In this document: positions 1 through 9,000 of the stretch, in pieces
Position numbering within the stretch: position 1 is the stretch's first letter
How the letters are laid out: each line of letters begins with the position of its first letter
Source: Vibrio owensii CAIM 1854 = LMG 25443
GTDB taxonomy: Bacteria; Pseudomonadota; Gammaproteobacteria; Enterobacterales; Vibrionaceae
Length of the DNA stretch: 45,067 nucleotides
Assembly (NCBI RefSeq): GCF_000817815.1
Contig: NZ_JPRD01000054.1
Span: 1-45,067 of the forward strand
Direction of reading: 5' to 3'
Notes under the pieces: generated by a model
The model's input: only the letters and a program-made list of their open reading frames with translations
Told to the model about the DNA's origin: nothing
Database searches by the model: none
Program-made: the position numbers and the translations under genes

Positions 1-12
1 GTGAACGGCATT

Positions 13-35
13 AGAGCCGAAGCTCTGGTTTTTTT
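13..35 (+). terminator. Possible intrinsic terminator of an upstream plus-strand gene
   Basis: A 5-bp stem AGAGC/GCTCT with a CGAA tetraloop is followed by GG and seven T residues on the plus strand. It would end a plus-strand transcript entering from outside the window and lies just downstream of purF, which reads the other way. The stem is short, so confidence is moderate. Confidence 0.45.
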
Positions 36-54
36 ATGTCTTTAGCAGCGCGAT

Positions 55-1569
55 TTAAGCACCTTCGTTGTGCAGTTCTAGGTTTGCTAAATCTTGCTGA
101 ATCTCGAGTTGCGTTTTCGCATCATCGTTGCGCAAGCCATCAAGGAAATCTAGATATTGCTGATCGATATCACCTGTCACGTATTCACCGTTAAATACAG
201 AGGTATCGAATTGCGTGATGTCTTGATTGCCAAGACCAACCGCTTCAACCAAGTCATCCAAACGCTGATAAATCAGTGCATCTGCGCCGATTTGCTTACA
301 GATAGTTTCGTTATCACGGCCATGTGCAATCAGCTCTGTTGCGCTTGGCATATCGATACCGTAAACGTTCGGGAAGCGCACTTCAGGAGCCGCTGAAACC
401 ATAAACACTTTGTTCGCACCGGAATCACGAGCCATCTCAATGATCTGCTCTGAAGTGGTACCACGAACAATAGAATCATCGACAAGCAGTACGTTCTTAT
501 CTTTGAACTCAGAACGAATAGCATTCAGTTTACGACGAACTGATTTCTTACGTTGCTGTTGACCCGGCATGATAAAGGTACGGCCGACGTAACGGTTTTT
601 CACGAAACCTTGGCGGTATGGTTTGTCAATGGCTTGTGCAATTTGCAGCGCAATATCACACGATGTTTCAGGAATTGGGATAACCACGTCGATATCAAGA
701 TCTGCGTAATCTTCGCGGATACGGTCACCCAGCTTTTTACCCATTTCAACACGAGCGCTGTAAACCGAGATCTTATCAATGAATGAGTCTGGACGAGCGA
801 AGTAGACGAATTCAAAGATACATGGGTTCAGTTTTGGATTGTCGCCACATTGCTTGGTAAACAACTCGCCTTCAAACGTTGCGTAAATCGCTTCACCTGG
901 TGCGACATCACGAACAAAGTCAAAACCAACCGCATCAAGTGCTACAGATTCTGAAGCCACCATGTACTCTGTTCTGCCTTCGACTTCACGCTTACCTAAA
1001 CATAAAGGGCGAATACCATGTGGGTCACGGAAAGCAATCATACCATGACCGATGATCATCGCTGCGACAGCATAAGCGCCGCGGATTGTGCGGTGTACAT
1101 TCGTTACAGCGCGGAAAACGTCATCCGCCGTTACGTTACCTTTTACCGTATCGATCTCATGTGCAAGTACGTTTAGAAGTACTTCTGAGTCTGAAGTGGT
1201 GTTGATATGGCGGCGATCTTTTTCAAACAGCTTCTGACGAACTTCATGAGCGTTAGTCAGGTTACCATTGTGGGCAAGTGTAATACCGAAAGGAGAGTTT
1301 ACGTAGAAAGGTTGAGCTTCAGAGGCACTTGAACTGCCAGCGGTTGGGTAACGAACGTGACCGATACCAACCTCACCTTGTAAGCGTTGCATGTGTCTTG
1401 CTTCGAACACATCCTTCACTAAACCGTTCGCCTTACGCAGACGAAAACGATTGCTTTCTATGGTACAAATACCAGCGGCATCTTGGCCACGATGCTGTAA
1501 CACCGTTAACGCGTCATAAATAGACTGGTTTACAGGCGTTGTGCCCACGATTCCAACAATACCACACAT
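55..1569 (-). CDS. purF: Amidophosphoribosyltransferase (PurF)
   Basis: This enzyme makes 5-phosphoribosylamine from PRPP and glutamine, the first committed step of purine synthesis in the cytoplasm. The 504-residue product is close to the usual enterobacterial length (about 505). It starts MCGIVGIVG, so Cys2 becomes the N-terminal nucleophile of the class II glutamine amidotransferase domain after Met removal. The C-terminal phosphoribosyltransferase domain carries the PRPP loop VLLVDDSIVRGTTSEQ at about residues 362-377. It lies 36 bases downstream of cvpA on the same strand, as in E. coli, so it is probably co-transcribed with cvpA and perhaps dedD. A PurR site upstream of cvpA would be expected from E. 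coli, but I did not identify one convincingly. Confidence 0.98.
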   Translation of the reverse strand: MCGIVGIVGTTPVNQSIYDALTVLQHRGQDAAGICTIESNRFRLRKANGLVKDVFEARHMQRLQGEVGIGHVRYPTAGSSSASEAQPFYVNSPFGITLAHNGNLTNAHEVRQKLFEKDRRHINTTSDSEVLLNVLAHEIDTVKGNVTADDVFRAVTNVHRTIRGAYAVAAMIIGHGMIAFRDPHGIRPLCLGKREVEGRTEYMVASESVALDAVGFDFVRDVAPGEAIYATFEGELFTKQCGDNPKLNPCIFEFVYFARPDSFIDKISVYSARVEMGKKLGDRIREDYADLDIDVVIPIPETSCDIALQIAQAIDKPYRQGFVKNRYVGRTFIMPGQQQRKKSVRRKLNAIRSEFKDKNVLLVDDSIVRGTTSEQIIEMARDSGANKVFMVSAAPEVRFPNVYGIDMPSATELIAHGRDNETICKQIGADALIYQRLDDLVEAVGLGNQDITQFDTSVFNGEYVTGDIDQQYLDFLDGLRNDDAKTQLEIQQDLANLELHNEGA

Positions 1570-1605
1570 GTCCTAATCCTCGATTTGCGACAGTAGCTGG
1601 CACTA

Positions 1606-2097
1606 CTAGATAGTGCCAGACAGAAAACTTGATGTTGCTTTTAAATGCTCGAAGAATGGGGCGATGATACGGCTGAACTCAGGGACCAACTGTGACTCTT
1701 TCCACCAATCCGAGCTTGGGAATGCAGTAAACGCATCCATAAAAAACAGCACCGCAGAAACAATCAGTACTCCGCGTAAACCACCAAACACCACACCGAG
1801 AATTCGATCGGTACCTGATAGCCCTGTTTTTTGTACCAGTTGACCAATGACGTAATTCACCACTGCACCAACCACTAAGGTTGCGACGAATAACGCCGCA
1901 ATTGCGGCTCCGTTTCGAAACATTTCATCTTCGATGTTGGTGAAGTACACCGCCAATTTGGCGTAGTAGTTGCTGGAGATAAAAAATGCTCCAAACCAAA
2001 TCACCAAAGACAAAGCTTCTTTAGCAAAACCGCGAACTAAACTGATCAGAGCTGAAAATCCGATCACACCTAAAATGACAAAATCTAACCAATTCAT
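1606..2097 (-). CDS. cvpA: CvpA family inner-membrane protein
   Basis: CvpA is a small inner-membrane protein first named for colicin V export and later linked to envelope and bile stress tolerance; its biochemical role is not settled. The 163-residue product has about four hydrophobic segments (roughly residues 5-22, 27-45, 65-90 and 103-125), starting with MNWLDFVILGVIGFSALISL, which is typical of the family. It sits directly upstream of purF, the conserved arrangement in gammaproteobacteria, with dedD 61 bases upstream. Identity rests on sequence character and synteny together. Confidence 0.95.
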   Translation of the reverse strand: MNWLDFVILGVIGFSALISLVRGFAKEALSLVIWFGAFFISSNYYAKLAVYFTNIEDEMFRNGAAIAALFVATLVVGAVVNYVIGQLVQKTGLSGTDRILGVVFGGLRGVLIVSAVLFFMDAFTAFPSSDWWKESQLVPEFSRIIAPFFEHLKATSSFLSGTI

Positions 2098-2158
2098 GTT
2101 TTCTTCATCTTAAGTTGGCGCGCATTTTAACAGAAAAAATGCTGACGCAAACGTTTTC

Positions 2159-2755
2159 TTATGGATTTAATGGCTTAAATTTAAGCAATTGACCTTTTGA
2201 GCCTGTAATTTTTTGTAATTCCTTGACCTGTCGTTCAAGTTTACTTTTTGATACATCAGGACCAACAATCACTCGAGTAAAAGCTGTCTCTTTTTTTACA
2301 TGAGCTTGGTAACCACGCTTCTGTAAATCCTCTACTAATGCAACAGCATTCTCATGATTTTTCAGTGCCATCAACTGAATGATCCAAGCAGAATCTTCAT
2401 ATTGATTTTTTTCTTCAACTGGACGAACCGCAACTTCCACCTGTTCAGGTTGTTTCGTTTCTTCTGGTTGGGTAACTGGCTCTGGTTCTGGCTCCGAAAC
2501 GGCGACTTGAGGCTCTTCAGATTCATCTACCGTTGCCGTAACCGGAGATTCAGGCAAAGAGACATCATCTTCTACAGGCTCTAGTATCTCGAAGTTCTCC
2601 ACATCGCTATCAAGTTCAGGTTTGATAGGAATACTGGCAAACTCTTCTTTGTAGTGCAGTTTCTTACCATCTAGTACGTCTGGAAGTACGATGACCCCCA
2701 CCGCCACTAGAATGATGGTGCCGACTAAACGACTTTGGAATTTACTTGCCATCAA
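2159..2755 (-). CDS. dedD: SPOR-domain cell division protein DedD
   Basis: DedD is a bitopic inner-membrane protein that goes to the division septum by binding denuded peptidoglycan through its SPOR domain and helps constriction. The 198-residue product has a short cytoplasmic start, one membrane segment at about residues 9-27 (LVGTIILVAVGVIVLP), a Glu/Pro/Val-rich periplasmic linker (about 50-110) and a C-terminal SPOR domain (about 118-195, from WIIQLMALKNHENAVALVED). Its place between folC (11 bases upstream) and cvpA is conserved in E. coli. Confidence 0.95.
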   Translation of the reverse strand: MMASKFQSRLVGTIILVAVGVIVLPDVLDGKKLHYKEEFASIPIKPELDSDVENFEILEPVEDDVSLPESPVTATVDESEEPQVAVSEPEPEPVTQPEETKQPEQVEVAVRPVEEKNQYEDSAWIIQLMALKNHENAVALVEDLQKRGYQAHVKKETAFTRVIVGPDVSKSKLERQVKELQKITGSKGQLLKFKPLNP

Positions 2756-2766
2756 ATTACCTTTGA

Positions 2767-4029
2767 TTACTCATTATTTGATTGCCAATGCTCCAACACT
2801 TCGCCCACTGTATGGAATGAACCAACCACCAAAATAACATCGGCTTGAGCGGCGTGTTTCTGTGCGCTCTCAAACGCTTCGACTGGGGTTTGGAACTGAA
2901 CTTGACCTTGAGGTAAGTATTGGCACAGTTCATCTGCTGTCGCCGCGCGTGGGCCAGTTAGCGATGCTGGGTACCATTGTGTTGCAATTGGAGTTAATGC
3001 TTCGATTGTTGCCTTGATGTCTTTATCGTGCAGCATCGCGACCACAACGTGGATATTCTTATCCGCGTATTGGCGTTTCACCTTCTCAACTAAGTATTCA
3101 GCTGAGTGAGGGTTGTGCGCGACATCAAGAACGATTTCTGGGCCCGTTTGCAGAACCTGCATTCGGCCAGCTAGACGAGCATTATTCAAGCCATTAACGA
3201 TATTAATGTCAGTGATTTGCAATTCTGAAGCGCCAAGTGCCATTAAAGCTGTTGCTGCATTTGGTAGCGGTAGCGATGGAACTGGTAGGTCTTCTAATGC
3301 AAATGCACCACTGGTCCACTTCCAGCCTTTCTCAGTCAATTGGTAATCGAACTGGATGCCAACTTGGAAGAACTCAGCTTGAATGTCATCAGCGTGCGCA
3401 GCAACGGTTGCTGGCGGCGTTGGTTGGCCACAAATCGCAGGTTTACCAGCACGGTAGATACCCGCTTTCTCAAAGCCAATTACATTGATGTCATCACCAA
3501 GCCAATCCACATGGTCGATAGCCAAGCTGGTAATAACAGAGACATCATGATCCACAACGTTTGTTGCATCTAAACGCCCGCCGAGGCCAACTTCTAGCAG
3601 AACTACGTCGACTTTCTCAACTTGGAAAATACGAAGTGCGGCTAACGTACCGAATTCAAACAAGCTTAGACTAATATCGCCGCGTTGCTGCTCAACGTAA
3701 TCAAACGCTTCACAGTGTTTGCTGTCCTCTGCATCCACGCCATTGATGCGCACACGTTCGTTGTAACGAATTAGGTGTGGAGAGCTGTATACCCCCACTG
3801 AGTAGCCTGCATCTAACAGAATGGCTTCCATCAATGCACACGTCGATCCCTTGCCATTAGTGCCGGCAACAGTAATCACAGTAGGAGCAGGTTTGGTGAG
3901 GTTGGCTTTTTGCGTTACCGCTTGAACACGGTCTAAGCCAAGGTCGATAGCTGAAGTGTGGAGATTTGTTAAATAATCAAGCCACATCGTTAGAGAGGAT
4001 GTGGCTTGAGGAATAGAGTTTTGGGTCAT
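2767..4029 (-). CDS. folC: Bifunctional folylpolyglutamate synthase/dihydrofolate synthase
   Basis: FolC adds glutamate to dihydropteroate to make dihydrofolate and then extends the polyglutamate tail on folates, both using ATP. The 420-residue protein has the Mur-ligase-like P-loop AGTNGKGSTCALMEA at about 55-69 and the family segment VVLLEVGLGGRLDATNVVD near 142-160. Length matches the bacterial enzyme. It is 46 bases downstream of accD and 11 bases upstream of dedD, the same order as E. coli accD-folC-dedD-cvpA-purF. Confidence 0.97.
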   Translation of the reverse strand: MTQNSIPQATSSLTMWLDYLTNLHTSAIDLGLDRVQAVTQKANLTKPAPTVITVAGTNGKGSTCALMEAILLDAGYSVGVYSSPHLIRYNERVRINGVDAEDSKHCEAFDYVEQQRGDISLSLFEFGTLAALRIFQVEKVDVVLLEVGLGGRLDATNVVDHDVSVITSLAIDHVDWLGDDINVIGFEKAGIYRAGKPAICGQPTPPATVAAHADDIQAEFFQVGIQFDYQLTEKGWKWTSGAFALEDLPVPSLPLPNAATALMALGASELQITDINIVNGLNNARLAGRMQVLQTGPEIVLDVAHNPHSAEYLVEKVKRQYADKNIHVVVAMLHDKDIKATIEALTPIATQWYPASLTGPRAATADELCQYLPQGQVQFQTPVEAFESAQKHAAQADVILVVGSFHTVGEVLEHWQSNNE

Positions 4030-4075
4030 CTAACTTTAACCATTAATTTCTTTGGTTTTTATGTTAGCTGATACT

Positions 4076-5002
4076 TTACCCTTTTTCGTCCGCTTCTGGT
4101 ACAGAATATGGTTCTTCATTTGGAGATTCGTTAGCCGAAACCACCATAGGAGACTTGTGGTTAGTTAGCTTAGCCACTAGACCACCCACACGCTGACGCA
4201 TTTCACGACGGTCAACGATCATGTCAATCGCACCGTGCTCAAGAAGGAACTCACTACGTTGGAAGCCTTCAGGAAGGTCTTCACGTACTGTCTGTTCGAT
4301 TACACGGCGACCTGCAAAGCCGATAAGTGCTTTAGGTTCACCAATATTGATGTCACCTAGCATTGCCAAACTCGCAGATACACCACCCATTGTTGGGTCA
4401 GTCAGTACAGAGATGAATGGTAGGCCTTTGTCAGAAAGACGCTCAAGTGCTGCACTGGTTTTCGCCATTTGCATTAGAGACATCAGTGCCTCTTGCATAC
4501 GCGCACCGCCACTTGCTGAGAAACAAACAAGCGCACAGTTGTTTTCAATTGCTGCTTCTACCGCTTTAACAAAGCGTGCACCAACAACAGAACCCATTGA
4601 ACCGCCCATGAAAGAGAATTCAAACGCACACGCCACTAATGGCATGCCCAGTAATTCACCTTGCATTACGATCAGTGCATCTTTCTCGCCGCTGCTCTTT
4701 TGCGCTGCAGAGATACGCTCTTTGTAGCGTTTAGAATCTTTAAACTTCAGTTTATCTTGTGGCTCAAGTTCAGTGCCAAGCTCTACGCGTTCACCTTCAT
4801 CTAAGAATGTTTCTAGACGACGACGCGCTTTCATGCGCATGTGGTGATTACACTTAGGACAAACTTCTAGGTTGCGCTCAAGCTCAGCATGGTACAGAAC
4901 CTGCTCACAAGAAGTACATTTGGTCCACACGCCTTCAGGAATAGAGGCTTTACGTGAACTTACTAGGTTGCTTTTCTCTAAAATCTTTTCAAGCCAACTC
5001 AT
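4076..5002 (-). CDS. accD: Acetyl-CoA carboxylase carboxyltransferase subunit beta
   Basis: AccD pairs with AccA to move carboxyl groups from carboxybiotin to acetyl-CoA, making malonyl-CoA for fatty-acid synthesis. The 308-residue product has the four-cysteine zinc ribbon at Cys29, Cys32, Cys48 and Cys51 (C-x2-C-x15-C-x2-C) followed by the crotonase-type carboxyltransferase fold, including FSASGGARMQEALMSLMQMA. The acidic, Ser/Pro/Glu-rich tail is normal for the family. About 200 bases of non-coding DNA separate it from truA. The dedA gene found between truA and accD in E. coli is absent here. Confidence 0.98.
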   Translation of the reverse strand: MSWLEKILEKSNLVSSRKASIPEGVWTKCTSCEQVLYHAELERNLEVCPKCNHHMRMKARRRLETFLDEGERVELGTELEPQDKLKFKDSKRYKERISAAQKSSGEKDALIVMQGELLGMPLVACAFEFSFMGGSMGSVVGARFVKAVEAAIENNCALVCFSASGGARMQEALMSLMQMAKTSAALERLSDKGLPFISVLTDPTMGGVSASLAMLGDINIGEPKALIGFAGRRVIEQTVREDLPEGFQRSEFLLEHGAIDMIVDRREMRQRVGGLVAKLTNHKSPMVVSANESPNEEPYSVPEADEKG

Positions 5003-5198
5003 GGAAGACCTTTTCTCTCAACTCTTCCGCTTCATTGCGAAAGATATAAATTCGGGAATATTGCGGATGGATTAAAACATATCTTGCCGCGACTGTAGAT
5101 AAAAAACTGGTTGTACCTATTTTTGATATCATTAATAACGCACAGTTTCTGCACGTATCCAGTCTAAAGTACCGATATTTTGAAACAAAATCGCAAAT

Positions 5199-5993
5199 TT
5201 AGTTCAAATTATCTGGCAAAAACAGCGGACCGATCGGAACTTGTGGCAATCCAAACTCTTCTGGGTAATCCACATCCACTAAGTACAGACCTTCAGCTTT
5301 CGCCGTTGCACCTGCTAATTTGCGGTCTTTTGCTTCAAGTAGCCACTTGATCCATTCTGGTTTTTCTTCGCCACGACCTACCTTGATCAGGCTACCAGTA
5401 ATGTTACGCACCATATGGTGGACAAAAGCATTCGCTTTAATATCAATCACGATGTAATCACCATGGCGGGTCACATTAAGGTGCATCAAGTTGCGGAATG
5501 GGCTCAACGACTGGCAATGCGCAGCGCGGAATGAACTAAAGTCGTTCTCACCTAACAGGTACTGACCTGCTTCATGCATTTTCTTCTCGTCTAGCTCACC
5601 GTGATAGTGGCTAACGCCAGAATTTAAAATACCAGGACGCAATGCGTGGTTGAAGATGATGTAGCGGTAACGACGTGCGGTTGCTGAGAATCGAGCATGG
5701 AAATCATCGTTCACTTCCACTGCCCAGCGGACAGCGATATCACTTGGCATGTTCGCGTTTGCGCCCATGGTCCAAGCCACCATTTTACGACTCACGTTGG
5801 TGTCAAAGTGAACGACCTGACCAGTGCCATGTACGCCAGCATCGGTACGACCAGCACACTGTACTTCGACAGGGTGGTTCGCGACCACAGATAATGCTTT
5901 CTCTAGCTCTTCTTGGACACTTTTCACGTCTCTTTGGCGTTGCCAACCAAAGTAGTTTGTACCGTTGTATTCGATACCTAATGCGATTCTCAT
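5199..5993 (-). CDS. truA: tRNA pseudouridine(38-40) synthase TruA
   Basis: TruA converts uridines 38-40 of the anticodon stem-loop of many tRNAs to pseudouridine. The 264-residue protein carries the catalytic motif CAGRTDAGVHGTGQVVHF with the nucleophile at Asp51, and begins MRIALGIEYNGTNYFGWQRQ, a signature N-terminus of the family. It lies 90 bases downstream of hubP, separated from it by an intrinsic terminator, so it probably has its own promoter in the gap, where usual Vibrio order places it. Confidence 0.97.
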   Translation of the reverse strand: MRIALGIEYNGTNYFGWQRQRDVKSVQEELEKALSVVANHPVEVQCAGRTDAGVHGTGQVVHFDTNVSRKMVAWTMGANANMPSDIAVRWAVEVNDDFHARFSATARRYRYIIFNHALRPGILNSGVSHYHGELDEKKMHEAGQYLLGENDFSSFRAAHCQSLSPFRNLMHLNVTRHGDYIVIDIKANAFVHHMVRNITGSLIKVGRGEEKPEWIKWLLEAKDRKLAGATAKAEGLYLVDVDYPEEFGLPQVPIGPLFLPDNLN

Positions 5994-6050
5994 TTTAACC
6001 TTCGAACTCTAAAATGGGGCGGGAAGTATATACGTAAGTCCTTCCAGATA

Positions 6051-6080
6051 CAAAAAAGGGCAGCGTTTGCTACCCCTTTT
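6051..6080 (-). terminator. Intrinsic terminator of hubP
   Basis: On the minus strand a GGGTAGC/GCTGCCC stem (one G-U pair, loop AAAC) is followed by six T residues. It begins a few bases past the hubP stop codon and precedes truA. Confidence 0.8.
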
Positions 6081-6083
6081 TAC

Positions 6084-9000
6084 TTATCGACCGTTAATCG
6101 TGTCGATGAGAGTTTTAGCCTCTCTGCGAATATCGTCCTCACCGTAGACGATCGCTTCCTCTAACAGTTTAATCGCGCCTTGAGGATCGTTCATTTCAAG
6201 GTAGATTTTTGCTAGGTCGAGCTTACCTGCGGCTTCTGCATTGGTATCGACATCAACATCACCAATATCGCCAATCACATCCGGAAACTCATTCAAACCC
6301 ACATCGAGTTTGAGCTCTTGCTCTTCAAACTCACCACCGTCTTTGTCTACCTGAGCCATCAACTCATCAATGGTCATGAATTGATTTTTCTTCGGATCAA
6401 AATCGGTTAGGTCGTCTTGCTCACCCCAGTTTTCTTGCGCGATCTCAGGCTGTGCAAGTGCTTCTGATGAACTCCACACTTCACGCTGGTCTTCTGGAAC
6501 CTCTGCCGTTGATGAGGTGTTTTCTGGCGACAGCTTAAAGCCATCCCAATCGTCACCAACATCCAGCATGGTTTCAAAGTCCATACCTGCACTTGCAATG
6601 GTGTCGCTGTCTAACTTGCCATCAAATACTTCAGATTCAGCATTTTCAGACAACAAGTTCGCCATCGCAGACTCTTCAAAGTCATTTAATTCCGACTCTA
6701 GGTCATTGCTCGGCTCAGGCTCTAAATCGGCACTGAAAGCTTCTGGTTGCGCGAAGACCTCAAACAGAGCGTCATGGTCATTCTCTGCTTGTTGTACAGC
6801 TTGAGAGACTTCTGAGTGCTCTTTAACAACCTCAGGTTCAACAGTGTCAGAGTCAGAACTTGCTGCCTCTTCTGTCACTGATGCCAAAGCATCTTCCTCA
6901 TTGAACTCTGGTAGTTCAAAGTCATCGAAGTTGAACTCTTCTTCTTCCGCGACTGGCGCTTGAGGCTCAGCGATTTCAGATTCCGCTATCGCAGGCTCTT
7001 CGGCCATTGAAGCTAATGCATCTTCTTCGTTGAACTCCGGAAGCTCTAACTCATCGAAGTTGAACTCTTCTTCTGCTTGCGCAACTGGCGCTTCAGGCTC
7101 TGCGATTTCAGATTCCGCTGGCGCAGGCTCTTCGGCCATTGAAGCCAGTGCATCCTCTTCGTTGAACTCAGGAAGCTCTAACTCATCGAAGTGGAACTCT
7201 TCTTCTGCTTCCGCAACTGGCGCTTCAGGCTCAACGATTTCAGATTCCGCTAGCGCAGGCTCCTCGACCATCGAAGCTAATGCGTCTTCTTCGTTGAACT
7301 CCGGAAGCTCTAACTCATCGAAGTTGAATTCTTCTTCCGCTTCCGCAACTGGTGCTTCAGGCTCAGCGATTTCAGATTCCGCTAGCGCAGGCTCTTCGGC
7401 CATTGAAGCCAATGCGTCTTCTTCGTTGAACTCCGGAAGCTCTAACTCGTCGAAGTTGAACTCTTCTTCTGCTTCCGCGACTGGCGCTTGAGGCTCCGCG
7501 ATTTCAGATTCCGTTAGCGCTGGCTCTTCGGCCATTGAAGCTAATGCATCTTCTTCGTTGAACTCAGGAAGCTCTAACTCATCGAAGTTGAACTCTTCTT
7601 CTGCTTCCGCAACTGGCGCTTGAGGCTCAGCGATTTCAGATTCCGCTAGCGCAGGCTCTTCAGCCATCGAAGCCAATGCATCTTCTTCGTTGAACTCTGG
7701 AAGTTCTAACTCGTCGAAGCTGAACTCCTCTTCATCAATAGCCGATTCAGTCGAGCTTGCCGCTACGGGTTCTTGTTCAATTTTGTTTTCAGGTTCTATC
7801 TCATCAACCAGCCAATCTTCCTCTTGAGGAATTCCAAATTCGTTTTCAACCGTATTTGGTGTTGGCGTGAACGCTGGAGCCGGCTCAGTTTCCGGTTCGA
7901 CCATCGTTTCTTCTTGTGGCTGAGACGCTTCCGTTAAGCTTTCTGCTTGAGGATCTAACGCTTCAGAAACTTCAGCTGAATACTCTTCAATTGTATTTTC
8001 TGCTAGTTCGTTACCTTCAACCGATGGTTCAGCCGGAGCTTCTGATTGCTGCTCCGCATTCTCACTTGCTACTGGCTCTTCACCAATTAAAGCATCAAGT
8101 TCTGCTGCAAAGTCTGAACGCTCTTGCTCATCTGGTAAGAGCGCTTCGTTGTTACTTTCGAATAGCTCATCAAGCTCCGTCATTAACGGATCATGCTCTT
8201 GGGAAACGTCCTCAAGGTCGCCTAAGAAATCTTGGCTATCAAAATCATCAATTGATTCTGGTTGCTCCTGTTCAATCGGCTCACTTGGAAGTTCTGCCTG
8301 AGTTTGGTTATCAACTTCAGGTTGGTTCTCACTCAGCAGAGCATCAATATCCAAACCAGAATCGAGACCAAGCGCTGCTTTTTCCTCTTCCAGATCGGCA
8401 GCAGGCTCAACATCTGTCATTGGCTGAGGTTGTTGAGCACTCTCTTCAGCTTCTGGCTCTAGATCATCAAAGCCTAACGAAGCAAGGAGATCGTCGTCAC
8501 TAAGCTTGTTTTCTGCTTGCTCTAACTCGTCATCTTCACGAATCAGTTCATCAAATGGATCGATTTCACTGCTTGTTTCGTCCTGCTCTTCTTCTACACT
8601 CTCGTCGCTAAGCAGTTCGTCCAGCAGGTCAACGCTGTTTTCATCAATGTCTTCTAGAGAATCGTCACCATCGAAGCCCGACAGCTTTTCTAGCTCATCA
8701 AGCGGGTCAAAGTCATCATCGGATGAATCTTCATCATCGAAACCAATGAGGTCATCAAGTAGATCTGTGCTGTCTTCGTCGATGGTTGGCTCTTCGCTTA
8801 AACCTGCGATGTCTTCCAACTCTTCAAGGGGATCAAGTTCGTTAAGTGGTTCGCCATCGTCTTCACCGATCAACTCATCAAGTAACGCTGATGCTTCTTC
8901 TTCACTTGAATCGCTTTCAGATAAACCAGATAACGTTTCTAGCTCATCAAACAAATCATCATCAGTGTCTTTTGGCGTTGGCTGTTCATACTGTGCAAGC

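Noticed and set aside
7030..7491. Plus-strand open frame rich in Ser, Gly and Asn inside hubP
   Set aside because: It is the antisense of the 132-bp acidic repeat and inherits its periodic composition; there is no start signal.
6870..7718. Possible CRISPR-like array
   Set aside because: The repeats are contiguous, in frame and protein-coding in hubP, with no unique spacers.
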